Of a stretch of DNA of 64,000 nucleotides, positions 26,321 to 33,887 are shown in pieces. The stretch is from Bacillota bacterium. GTDB lineage: Bacteria > Bacillota > Clostridia > Christensenellales > Christensenellaceae. The stretch spans positions 124,001 to 188,000 of the forward strand of contig JAEYKI010000024.1 of the NCBI GenBank assembly GCA_023408315.1, given 5' to 3'. The notes under the pieces are model-generated. The model was not told the DNA's origin, did no database searches, and was given only the letters and a program-made list of their open reading frames with translations. Every line of letters begins with the position of its first letter. The first letter of the stretch is position 1. The translations under genes were made by a program, and so were the position numbers.

Positions 26321-26776
26321 GACAACCTCCAGAAGTATGATGCTATAAACATATAATTTGTTATGTAACTTAAACGTTAGCATATTTGGAAAAAGATATC
26401 AATACATTTTAAAAGTTCCAGTGTAAAAAATATGCGTCTCTGGGGAGAAAAAGCGGCAGGGCTCTTAAAAATATGCGGAATTGACTTAATTATTATTTTT
26501 CATTATAATGTAAACAGGGGATGTGGCGTGTTATTTTTTATTTTGCTGTTATCATTCGGGCTCTATGCCTTATCACCGCATTTCCTGAAATATAGAAAAA
26601 TAATTTGTAGCCAGTGACCGAATACGGGAGCAGGGATTTCCTGTGGAAATTTCTTTATGAAAAACAGGGTGTTCTTTGCAGCACTGTTCTTTTTGCAATG
26701 ATGCAAAGCCGCTGAATCCTGGGACTCATGTGTTGGGACACATGGCGCCTGGTCTATGAATGATGGGCGGTGAATT
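26321..26776. other. Gene-less leader region before the GT4 gene
   Basis: It holds a near-consensus promoter at 26481-26509 and a leader of about 260 bases with several possible hairpins, e.g. CATGTG-TTGGGA-CACATG around 26730. A GTG-started frame (26529-26617, 29 codons, MLFFILLLSFG-like membrane peptide) is possible but weakly supported. Confidence 0.45.
26481..26509 (+). promoter_or_regulatory. Promoter upstream of the GT4 gene
   Basis: TTGACT, 17 bases, TATAAT. The gene start is 267 bases further on, so the leader is unusually long. Confidence 0.75.
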
Positions 26777-27943
26777 ATGAAAATTGTATTGATTGCCGAT
26801 TTTTATGGGCAACACAACAATGGCACCTCGGTTACTTCACAAAGGCTGGTGGAAAACCTGCGGGCCAGAGGCCATCAGGTTACCGTTGTATCTCCCCACG
26901 ACCATGAGGGCGAAGGGTACGTCCGGCTGGAAAAAAAGCATATCCCTGTGTTTGGCAATTACATTGAAGAAAAAAACGGCGTGGTGTTTGCCAACGTGGA
27001 TGAGTTTATTTTGCGCCGGGTGATACTGGACGCCGATATTGTTCATGTGCTGATGCCTTTTTCGGCAGGATGCCTGGCCGCAAGGCTGGCATACGAGATG
27101 GACATTCCGCTCATTGCTTCTTTCCATGTACAGCCGGAAAACATCACAAGCCATATATTTATGATGAATTCCGTAGTGGTGAACCGGCTGATATACAGGA
27201 TATTCTGGAATCATTGCTACCAGTATACGCGGTTTATCCATTGCCCCAGCAACTTTATTGCAAATGAGCTGATTGACAACGGATACACAGCAAATCTTCG
27301 CGTGATATCGAACGGCGTGATTCCTGTTTTTCACAAAAAGGAATCCCCAAAGCCGGATTCCATGCGCGATAAAATCTGCATTCTATTTGTGGGCCGGTAT
27401 GCGGACGAAAAGAGGCATGACCTCTTGATTGACGCGGCAGCCAAAAGCAAGTATGCGGATAGGATACAACTGATTTTCGCAGGTAACGGGCCCAGGGAGA
27501 ACAAGCTGAGGAAACGTGGCGGGAAGCTTGTCAATCCGCCTGTTTTTGGCTTTTATACGGAAGAGGAGCTGGCTGGTGTTATCAATTATTGCGACCTGTA
27601 CGTGCATCCGTCCGATGTGGAGATTGAGGCGATCTCATGCCTGGAGGCGCTTTCCTGCGGGCTTGTTCCTGTGATTTCGGATAGCGAACGATCTGCGACC
27701 AAGCAGTTTGCGCTGACGGAAAATAATTTGTTTTGTGCGGGCAACCCGGATTCTCTGGCCCAGAAGATAGACTACTGGCTGGATCATCCGCAGGAGAAGG
27801 AAGAGCTCTCCGGGAAGTATATTGAGTTTGGCAGGAATTATTCCAGCAGAAGTTGTGTGGATCAAATGATTTCCACCTTTTATGAAGTGATTGCGGACCG
27901 TGCAAAAGAACGGGTTGCAAGGGAAGCGTTAAGCGAACACTAG
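26777..27943 (+). CDS. Glycosyltransferase family 4
   Basis: 388 residues with the GT-B fold. The N-terminal half is MKIVLIADFYGQHNNGTSVTSQRL... with IVHVLMPFSAGCLAARLA; the C-terminal half has CILFVGRYADEKRHDLLIDA, LIFAGNGP, GFYTEEELAGVINYCDLYVHPSDVEIEAISCLEALSCG (trimmed) with the retaining-GT4 E(x7)E. The overall look is that of diacylglycerol glucosyltransferases that make membrane glycolipids, but polysaccharide or teichoic acid assembly is possible. It is monocistronic. Confidence 0.88.
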   Translation: MKIVLIADFYGQHNNGTSVTSQRLVENLRARGHQVTVVSPHDHEGEGYVRLEKKHIPVFGNYIEEKNGVVFANVDEFILRRVILDADIVHVLMPFSAGCLAARLAYEMDIPLIASFHVQPENITSHIFMMNSVVVNRLIYRIFWNHCYQYTRFIHCPSNFIANELIDNGYTANLRVISNGVIPVFHKKESPKPDSMRDKICILFVGRYADEKRHDLLIDAAAKSKYADRIQLIFAGNGPRENKLRKRGGKLVNPPVFGFYTEEELAGVINYCDLYVHPSDVEIEAISCLEALSCGLVPVISDSERSATKQFALTENNLFCAGNPDSLAQKIDYWLDHPQEKEELSGKYIEFGRNYSSRSCVDQMISTFYEVIADRAKERVAREALSEH

Positions 27944-27954
27944 GAAATCCAAGA

Positions 27955-28207
27955 ACCGCCGGAAGGCGGTCAGGCCGCAGGCAAAGCCCCAACTAATGCG
28001 TTATTTCTGCGCTTACTCCTCAGCGTAGGATGAACTACGCTTGCGTCGTAATGCTTGAAATGCCTGACCGGGGCCCCCGAAATATCGAAGATATTTGGGG
28101 TAGGGTAGTGGGGCTTTCAACGGCCTTCGTATAGTAAGGAAATTGTGCTTCTGGTATTTTTTTAATTATTATGAATTTTGTCATCAAGCTGACCGCCGGA
28201 AGGCGGT
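27955..28207. repeat. Structured intergenic element flanked by 16-bp direct repeats
   Basis: ACCGCCGGAAGGCGGT occurs at 27955-27970 and 28192-28207; the second copy is followed by T residues as a terminator. Between them AGGCCG (27972-27977) pairs with CGGCCT (28121-28126), AAAGCCCCA (27983-27991) with TGGGGCTTT (28109-28117), and there are inner hairpins AGCGTA/TACGCT (28022-28041) and AAATATC/GATATTT (28080-28097). This looks like a folded repeat or MITE-like insertion in a terminator. Confidence 0.6.
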
Positions 28208-28250
28208 TTTTCTAATCAAATTCTAATAAAATGATTTAACGCGATTATAC

Positions 28251-28279
28251 TTGTTTTTTTATTAGGAAAGTATTATATT
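28251..28279 (+). promoter_or_regulatory. Probable promoter of the KimA-like gene
   Basis: TTGTTT, 17 bases, TATATT. Confidence 0.5.
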
Positions 28280-28316
28280 AATTCTAAAATTCTTAAATCT
28301 CAGAGGAGTTTTAGGA

Positions 28317-28373
28317 ATGACAATTAGGAAACGAGTGCAATTATTGGATGCAAACAAACAGAAAATATATTAA
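28317..28373 (+). CDS. Possible 18-residue leader peptide overlapping the transporter start
   Basis: ATG 28317 follows AGAGGAG by 11 bases and encodes MTIRKRVQLLDANKQKIY, ending inside the transporter gene in another frame. The transporter ATG at 28348 lacks a clear ribosome site of its own. Translational coupling is the simplest reading. Confidence 0.4.
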   Translation: MTIRKRVQLLDANKQKIY

Positions 28374-30249
28374 AAATTTGCTTCTGGGCAAGCCGTTGGA
28401 AACAAAGGCAATGGCGCATGAGCGGCTGAATGAGTTTTGGGGATTTCCCATTATGGCAAGCGACGCCACCTCATCTGTGGCCTACGCTCTGGAAGAAATA
28501 CTGCTGGTACTGGTTCCGGCTTTGGGATTGGGAGCAGTAGCCTTTCTTGGCACCGTAACCATTCCCATCATCATTCTTCTTTTAATTCTTGTATTCTCTT
28601 ATACCCAAATTATCAACCATTACAAAAATGGTGGAGGCGCCTATGTGGTATCCGCCGAAAATTTGGGCCGGAATACTTCCCTGGTGGCTGCTTCCGCATT
28701 GATTATAGATTATATATTAACGGTTGCCGTAAGTATTTCATCCGCATCAGAGGCGATTATAGCTGCTTTCCCATACCTGGCTCCATATAAGGTGGGGATT
28801 GCGCTGATTGGCCTCTTTTTTATTACGCTGATCAACCTGCGCGGTGCGCGCGAGTCCTCCAAAGCGTTTGGCATTCCAACCTACGTGTTTATTGGAATTG
28901 CGGGCCTGATGATCGGCATGGGCCTGGTGGGTATGATTGACGGAAATCTAAAACCCATCCAATACGCGGATTCGGCTGTACACGCCGCCAATGCGGAGCA
29001 GGGAATTATGCTTGTGCTGCTATTGCGCGCGTTTTCTTCCGGCTGCTCGGCGCTCACCGGTATAGAAGCCATCAGTAACGCGGTGCCTTCTTTTAAGGAG
29101 CCTTCCCAAAAAACGGCCAGGCATGTGCTTTTTATGCTGGCAGCGGTAATTGTCTACATATTCGGGGGGTCGGTGGCTTTGGGCGCAGGGTTGCATGTGG
29201 TTCCGCTGCCGGACAATACGGTCCTGTCGCAGATGGGCTCGGCGATATTTGGCCCCGGAAGCGCCCTTTACTACCTGCTGCAGTTTACCACAACCCTGAT
29301 ACTGATTTTGGCTGCCAATACCGCTTACACGGGGCTGCCCACTTTGCTTTCCATTTTGGGGCAGGACGGGTTTATGCCGCGGCAGTTTGCACAAAGGGGC
29401 GCTAAGCTCAGCTTTTCCAACGGCATTATGTTTCTGTTTATTGTAGCCGCCGTGCTTCTGATTGTTTTTGGCGCAAGCACGCATCATTTAATCCCCTTGT
29501 ATGCGGTGGGTGTTTTTCTGTCTTTTACGCTTTCCCAGACCGGCATGTTTATCAAATGGATCAAAACAAAGGATAAGGGATGGCTGCACAAGGCTATGAT
29601 CAACGGCACAGGCGCAATCATTACCGCCGTTACAACGGTGATTGTGTTTTCAACCAAGTTTGAGGGCGGCGCGTGGATGCTGGCCATTGCCATACCGCTG
29701 ATTGCCATTATGATGATGGGCATTAAAAAGCACTACAATTTTGTGGCAAGGCAGCTAAAGATAGAGGACTTTGAGAGGCATTACCACCGGAGTTCCAGTA
29801 ATTCCAAAGCGCCGTGTATTGTATTGATATCCGGCATCAGCAAATCCACGCTGAAATCCTTAAACTATGCAAACACCATTTCGTCCAATGTAACGGCCCT
29901 GTATGTTTCTACGGACGATACGGCCGCCCAGCAGATGCGAAACCGCTGGACGGAACTAAAGATGGATATACCTCTTGTGGTGGTGCAGGCGCCTTACAGG
30001 GATATTATTGAACCCATTGAGGAATACATTGCCGAGCGGGAGAGCAAACTGGATCACGGCGAGGATATAACGGTTGTTCTGGTGAAGTTTGTGAAAGCCC
30101 ATTTTTATGATAACCTGCTGCATAACCAGACTACGTATTTTTTGATGAGCAGATTAATGAAGCACCGCAATATTGCCACCATGGTTGTGCCGTATATTTA
30201 TAAAGATATTGCGGCAACGCAGAACACTAAATCTGCACAGCCAAAATAA
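28348..30249 (+). CDS. KimA-like potassium transporter (APC superfamily)
   Basis: 633 residues. About 12 helices in the first 450 residues, opening LNEFWGFPIMASDATSSVAYALEE, the SDxxSSVAYA ion-site pattern of KimA/YdaO and related APC permeases. A cytosolic C-terminal domain (about 470-620, CIVLISGISKSTLKSLNYA, NVTALYVSTDD, TYFLMSRLMKHRNIATMVVPY) has the universal-stress-like fold described for KimA. It imports K+ with protons; Bacillus KimA is inhibited by c-di-AMP. No ydaO riboswitch is visible upstream. Confidence 0.82.
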   Translation: MQTNRKYIKNLLLGKPLETKAMAHERLNEFWGFPIMASDATSSVAYALEEILLVLVPALGLGAVAFLGTVTIPIIILLLILVFSYTQIINHYKNGGGAYVVSAENLGRNTSLVAASALIIDYILTVAVSISSASEAIIAAFPYLAPYKVGIALIGLFFITLINLRGARESSKAFGIPTYVFIGIAGLMIGMGLVGMIDGNLKPIQYADSAVHAANAEQGIMLVLLLRAFSSGCSALTGIEAISNAVPSFKEPSQKTARHVLFMLAAVIVYIFGGSVALGAGLHVVPLPDNTVLSQMGSAIFGPGSALYYLLQFTTTLILILAANTAYTGLPTLLSILGQDGFMPRQFAQRGAKLSFSNGIMFLFIVAAVLLIVFGASTHHLIPLYAVGVFLSFTLSQTGMFIKWIKTKDKGWLHKAMINGTGAIITAVTTVIVFSTKFEGGAWMLAIAIPLIAIMMMGIKKHYNFVARQLKIEDFERHYHRSSSNSKAPCIVLISGISKSTLKSLNYANTISSNVTALYVSTDDTAAQQMRNRWTELKMDIPLVVVQAPYRDIIEPIEEYIAERESKLDHGEDITVVLVKFVKAHFYDNLLHNQTTYFLMSRLMKHRNIATMVVPYIYKDIAATQNTKSAQPK

Positions 30250-30255
30250 AACAGT

Positions 30256-30771
30256 TTATCCTGCGTTAATAAACAAAAAGATTTCATTCATGGCCTTCGC
30301 CAGCGGCCGGAAGGGCGGGAGCGCCCAGGCCACATGCCGGGCCAAATTTTAAGCTCTGAGAGGCAGCCGCTTTGCAGGGCTTTTTGATGCAGGCGAACAG
30401 AGTCGCTTAAAAAAACGTCGTTATCCGCCGCATGGATCAGCACGGGAGGCAAGCCCGAAAGGTCGCCGGGCATGGAAACTCGGGGCAAGCCTGTAATCGG
30501 GGACAATTACCCGGGCGTTGGCCGCCTGAGCAACATATGCGGCAAACGCAATGGTGGCCGGATACAGGCCCAGGCAAAAGCCGCCGCCGTGAAAATACAG
30601 GATTGTTTTGGTAGGATTTATGTTGGAAGGGCTTAAAACCCGGCAGGGAACGCCGCTGATTGTTATCGTTTCCGAATCCACGCCTTGGGCCATGTTCCCG
30701 GCGGGAATAGATTCCATAAATTCTCTTATATCCTGAAGGGATCCGTTCCAAATATTCTGCACATCTGCCAT
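30256..30771 (-). pseudogene. Broken alpha/beta hydrolase (HSL/Aes type)
   Basis: The start (MADVQNIWNG..., from 30771) encodes the oxyanion motif YFHGGGFCLG and VIVPDYRLAP. At about 30485 the frame jumps directly to DLSGLPPVLIHAADNDVFLSDS (catalytic Asp region), so roughly 100 residues including the nucleophile GDSAGG are gone. A second shift near 30340 separates IWPGM from HVAWALPPFRPLAKAMNE. Two lesions at least, so no active esterase is expected. Confidence 0.8.
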
Positions 30772-30859
30772 TGTGTTACATCCTATCTTATATCAAGTTT
30801 TATAACCATATTATAGCATAAGCAGAACCTTTTTATATTTTTCTTTACAGGTTTGACAT

Positions 30860-30888
30860 TTGAATTGGCACAGAAAAAAATGTATAAT
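30860..30888 (+). promoter_or_regulatory. Promoter of the zinc-ribbon gene at 30918
   Basis: TTGAAT, 17 bases, TATAAT; transcription would begin about 23 bases before the ATG. Confidence 0.75.
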
Positions 30889-30917
30889 AAAGGGACAAAA
30901 TATACGGAGGCAATGGG

Positions 30918-31310
30918 ATGAACTGGCTCACAAGGTTTTTTTATGGCAGGCATGGCGCCGACCAGTTTTCTATTTTTCTTTTTGCCGTGTATCTGTCAAT
31001 GGCAATTTTATCGCAGATTTTCAGGCTGTTTCCGCTGTACCTGGCTTCCTGGGCTGTTTTTGCCTGGTCTGTCTTCCGGATGCTTTCAAAGAATCATGCC
31101 AAGCGCGCGGCGGAGAACAACCGCTTTATGGTTGGCTGGTACCGTTTTAGGAATGGTTTTAAAAATTTTGGGCAAAGAGCAGGAGATTTTCAGAAATATA
31201 GAGTTTTTGACTGCCCAAGTTGTGGCCAGAAGGTGCGCGTTCCCCGTGGAAAAGGCAAGATAAATATTACCTGCCCCAATTGCAGGTCAAAGTTTATGCG
31301 CAATGTGTGA
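30918..31310 (+). CDS. Small membrane protein with C-terminal zinc ribbon
   Basis: 130 residues. Two helices near the start (about 18-55), a basic middle and a C-terminal CPSCGQKVRVPRGKGKINITCPNC ribbon (trimmed ends). TACGGAGG precedes the ATG. The ribbon resembles the short MJ0042-like CxxC pairs found in clostridial membrane proteins. The role is unknown. The order helix-then-ribbon is the reverse of the DUF4190 proteins at 21-23 kb. Confidence 0.8.
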   Translation: MNWLTRFFYGRHGADQFSIFLFAVYLSMAILSQIFRLFPLYLASWAVFAWSVFRMLSKNHAKRAAENNRFMVGWYRFRNGFKNFGQRAGDFQKYRVFDCPSCGQKVRVPRGKGKINITCPNCRSKFMRNV

Positions 31311-31402
31311 TAAAAAGGTTGCGGCAATTTTGCAATCAGTAAAGAAATCCGGGGAAGCCCGGATTTCTTATAAAGAGGTTAAGGGGGTTAACACAGAAAC
31401 TG

Positions 31403-31733
31403 TGCGGTATGCCCTAAAGGAAGCTGTTCATACCATTTGTTTAAGGAAGGAGAAGTATTTTCCCATGTTCTTTTATAATAGCATTGTATGCCTTTTTAAG
31501 ATGCGTTGCTGTGACCAAGTCACGGCCTCGGTAATATAAAAAAACGCCCCCGTATTTGCGGAGGGGGGCGAGTAAGTTTGTAAGCTTAAGGAACTGAATG
31601 TGAGCTAGTATGCGGTATGCCCTAAAGGAAGCTGTTCATACCACTTGTTTAAGGAAGGAGAAGTATTCCTTTCTTTGTTCTTTTATAGTAGCATTGTATG
31701 CCTTTTGATAAAAGGTTGACGTGACAATGTCAC
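31403..31733 (+). repeat. Two direct copies of a ~120-bp intergenic repeat
   Basis: Copy 1 is 31403-31523 and copy 2 is 31611-31733. Both open TGCGGTATGCCCTAAAGG with GGTATG/CATACC inverted arms, share AAGGAAGGAGAAGTATT and GCATTGTATGCC, and close with GTGAC-N3-GTCAC. A hairpin of C and G runs (AACGCCCCC/GGGGGGCG, 31542-31571) lies between. No protein is convincing in this interval. Confidence 0.7.
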
Positions 31734-31742
31734 AAGTTGAGG

Positions 31743-32459
31743 CTATTTATACAGAGTGCCAATCTCGCGCACCGGCAGCCCGATATCAAAGCAGCTTCCA
31801 GCCTGCGCGGCGAACAACACGCAGGTGGCCGGGCCTGCCGATTTTTTTAGGTTGAGGCCACATTGTTCATCCAGCGTGCAGACAAGGCTGCTCTCCAAAG
31901 CCAGTACAGCCGCTTCGGCAGCAATGCCTCTGGAACCCACTGGGATCAGCGCATGGACGCGGGGATCGGCCCAAAGGGCTGCAAGATGGTCCGGCTCAAA
32001 CAATACGGCGCGAACATCCAGCGTTTCTTCTCCAACCAGGGGATCGCCAGCGCAATACAGGCTGTCCCCCTGCCTGGCACAGGCGGTGCGCAGCGCGTCC
32101 GCGTGGCAGAAACCCGTTACGGTTACGCCCAAGCCGGTTACATTGGTCAGCATGTTTTTTTCCGTGCTCACAGCAAGGGGAATATTCCCCAGTATTTTTT
32201 TTGCGCCTGTAATCAATTCTTCCGCCGTGTCCGGCCCACTGCTTACGGCAAGGGCAGCCCATGCGGGCTGCGCGCCCAATGCCAGCACCTCCAGCAGCGC
32301 CACGCGCGCCGTAAACAGGCCTACAATAGAAGGGGACACATGCAACGCGTCTCCCGGCAGATTGCCGATACCGCCGCAGGAATCCACGGCTGAGACCAGC
32401 ACCATACCAGTATCCGTTTCAAACAAAAGCGCGTCGCGCGGGGTGGGAATCTGCTTCAA
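31743..32459 (-). CDS. cblS: Alpha-ribazole kinase (PurM/AIR-synthase-like)
   Basis: 238 residues. PurM-like half with LVSAVDSCGGIGNLPGDALHVSP and VGLFTARVALLEVLALGAQP; later VTVTGFCHADA and LIPVGSRGIAAEA. Start is TTG, overlapping the stop of the upstream ECF-type gene as TTGA. In Geobacillus and Listeria a PurM-family kinase (CblS) and a small membrane transporter (CblT) salvage alpha-ribazole for the lower loop of cobalamin. The pairing and the cobalamin riboswitch upstream make this the best reading. Confidence 0.78.
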   Translation of the reverse strand: MKQIPTPRDALLFETDTGMVLVSAVDSCGGIGNLPGDALHVSPSIVGLFTARVALLEVLALGAQPAWAALAVSSGPDTAEELITGAKKILGNIPLAVSTEKNMLTNVTGLGVTVTGFCHADALRTACARQGDSLYCAGDPLVGEETLDVRAVLFEPDHLAALWADPRVHALIPVGSRGIAAEAAVLALESSLVCTLDEQCGLNLKKSAGPATCVLFAAQAGSCFDIGLPVREIGTLYK

Positions 32460-32953
32460 TGCTGCGCCACCAGATATTTCTTCAGAGGTTTTTTAAGCAC
32501 AACGGCCAGAATGGTTGCCCCGGCTACGTTTGCAGCGGAAGCAAGCACCAGGGGAACCAGCAGCGCCAGCATAACCTCCCAACCCAGGCCGGGCCATACC
32601 ACCACAAGCAGGGGAGAGATAAACGCATTAAGTACAAACGCGGGAATGGCTGCGGCCCACACCCGCACATTTTTGTTTTGCACCAGCCAGCCGGCCAGCC
32701 AGCAGATGGCGGCCATTTCAGCCGCAATGGCAAGGTGCATGGGCAGCGTGAGGGGGAATCCGGCCAGCAGAGCCGAGAACAGGTGCCCGGCCGCTCCGGC
32801 AATGGCGCCTTCCTTGCCGCCGATGAGGAATGCGGCCAGGAACGCGGGCAGGGAATCAAAGGCAATGGAGCCCATTACCTTTACGTTTGCCCCCACTACG
32901 CAAAGGGCGATGAAAAGGGCCAGCAAAGTGATTCTGAAAGTGGTTGTTTTCAT
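32456..32953 (-). CDS. cblT: Alpha-ribazole transporter (ECF S-component-like)
   Basis: 165 residues from ATG 32953, with AAAGG upstream. Five to six helices; FDSLPAFLAAFLIGGKEGAIAGAAGHLFSALLAGFPLTLPMHL (trimmed) has the GxxxGxxGH pattern of ECF S components. By partnership with the PurM-like gene it would import alpha-ribazole. A general B12-precursor role is the fallback. Confidence 0.78.
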   Translation of the reverse strand: MKTTTFRITLLALFIALCVVGANVKVMGSIAFDSLPAFLAAFLIGGKEGAIAGAAGHLFSALLAGFPLTLPMHLAIAAEMAAICWLAGWLVQNKNVRVWAAAIPAFVLNAFISPLLVVVWPGLGWEVMLALLVPLVLASAANVAGATILAVVLKKPLKKYLVAQH

Positions 32954-33000
32954 TTTTTGTTTCCTTTCTTTCATTAAATTTTTGCGGGCCTGAGCAAATA

Positions 33001-33033
33001 AAAAGCCCGCAAATGCAAAATGCATTCGCAGAC
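33001..33033 (-). terminator. Riboswitch-controlled terminator before cblT
   Basis: Minus strand GCGAATGC and GCATTTGC pair around ATTTT, and CTTTTT follows. It lies between the cobalamin aptamer and cblT. Confidence 0.75.
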
Positions 33034-33060
33034 TTTGCCATCATCCACGGTTTTTTATTG

Positions 33061-33230
33061 CAAGGCAGGTCTTCCGGCTCGCAGGTCACTGTTTGCTTCC
33101 GCCTTCCCGGGCACCTGCCCAGTGGCATTTTGGAAGCATTCTCTCTGCATACGGCGACGGGTTCGCCGGGGCATTGCACCCCTGTTTCCTATTCTCCGGT
33201 CTGCCATACGGCTTCCGGCACCCTGCATGA
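33061..33230 (-). ncRNA. Cobalamin riboswitch
   Basis: On the minus strand the 3' part reads GAGCCGGAAGACCTGCC, the classical B12 box. Before it come GCCACTGG, CGGGAAGGCGG and ACAGTGACC, and the 5' part has GGTGCCGGAAGCC. Order and spacing match the cobalamin aptamer. With the terminator after it, B12 should switch cblTS off. Confidence 0.92.
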
Positions 33231-33464
33231 TTGATTGAATTTATTATAAAGCCGCGTGGTTTGCCTGTCAATACCGGTAATAAAGAAATGACCGGGGGAG
33301 TTTCCCGGCATTTCTTAAAGGAAGCTTTACGTATTCGGTTCGGGCGGCGGCTGGCTGGCATCCGCCCTCATTTAATTTATATGTTATGGAATCGTAAAAT
33401 AGCCCATTTTGAAACAGCCTATGGTGAATAGAGCTGTTGCCGCGCCGCGCATATGTTTGCTTTT
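33231..33464. other. Intergenic spacer, no gene seen
   Basis: The region lies between the riboswitch promoter side and the MazG-like gene; open frames here lack family-like features. Confidence 0.5.
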
Positions 33465-33791
33465 TTATTCTTGCAACTGGTTTTCCGCCCCGGATAAGAA
33501 TTTTTCAAAAGCTTCGCTGATATTAATATTCATGCGTTCAGCCAAAACAATGATCCACCATATGCATTCAGCAAGCTTGTGTTCCAGTTCTAATTGCGTT
33601 TCTCCGGTTATTGGCCAGCGGCCTTGAAAAGACATTGTCAGACGGCCAACCAATCCGGCATCCGTTAAGAATGCCAACGCATCCTCTTCTACAGTCCATT
33701 CTTTTTCATGGTACAGTGACTCTAAATGATGATACAATTTTCTGATTTCAACGGAACGTTCAATCGCTTCTCTAAAGGTTAGTTCTTTCAT
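33465..33791 (-). CDS. MazG-like nucleotide pyrophosphohydrolase
   Basis: 108 residues, all-alpha. EDALAFLTDAGLVGRLTM and LELEHKLAECIWWIIVLAERMNI carry the ExxE...E(x)xxW/D spacing of MazG-like enzymes, which hydrolyse (d)NTPs to monophosphates and pyrophosphate using Mg. The exact metal-ligand set is not complete by eye. It lies 96 bp downstream of polymerase IV on the same strand, which would fit a nucleotide-pool or repair role. Confidence 0.65.
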   Translation of the reverse strand: MKELTFREAIERSVEIRKLYHHLESLYHEKEWTVEEDALAFLTDAGLVGRLTMSFQGRWPITGETQLELEHKLAECIWWIIVLAERMNINISEAFEKFLSGAENQLQE

Positions 33792-33887
33792 GTTTTTATA
33801 TCTTCCATTACAATTTATTTATTATACTGCGTTTATCCGGACGATTATATGCCTGATCTTTTGCTTTCTGCAAAACCTGCCGGCATA

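Noticed and set aside
26432..26617. 61-codon frame before the GT4 gene
   Set aside because: It starts upstream of the only good promoter (26481) and only its last 29 codons could be translated.
27944..28347. ydaO-type c-di-AMP riboswitch before the KimA-like gene
   Set aside because: The conserved blocks of that aptamer are not visible; the structured segment there reads differently.
31303..31539. 78-codon frame after the zinc-ribbon gene
   Set aside because: It runs through the direct-repeat copy and overlaps the previous gene without a ribosome site; the second repeat copy does not preserve the frame.
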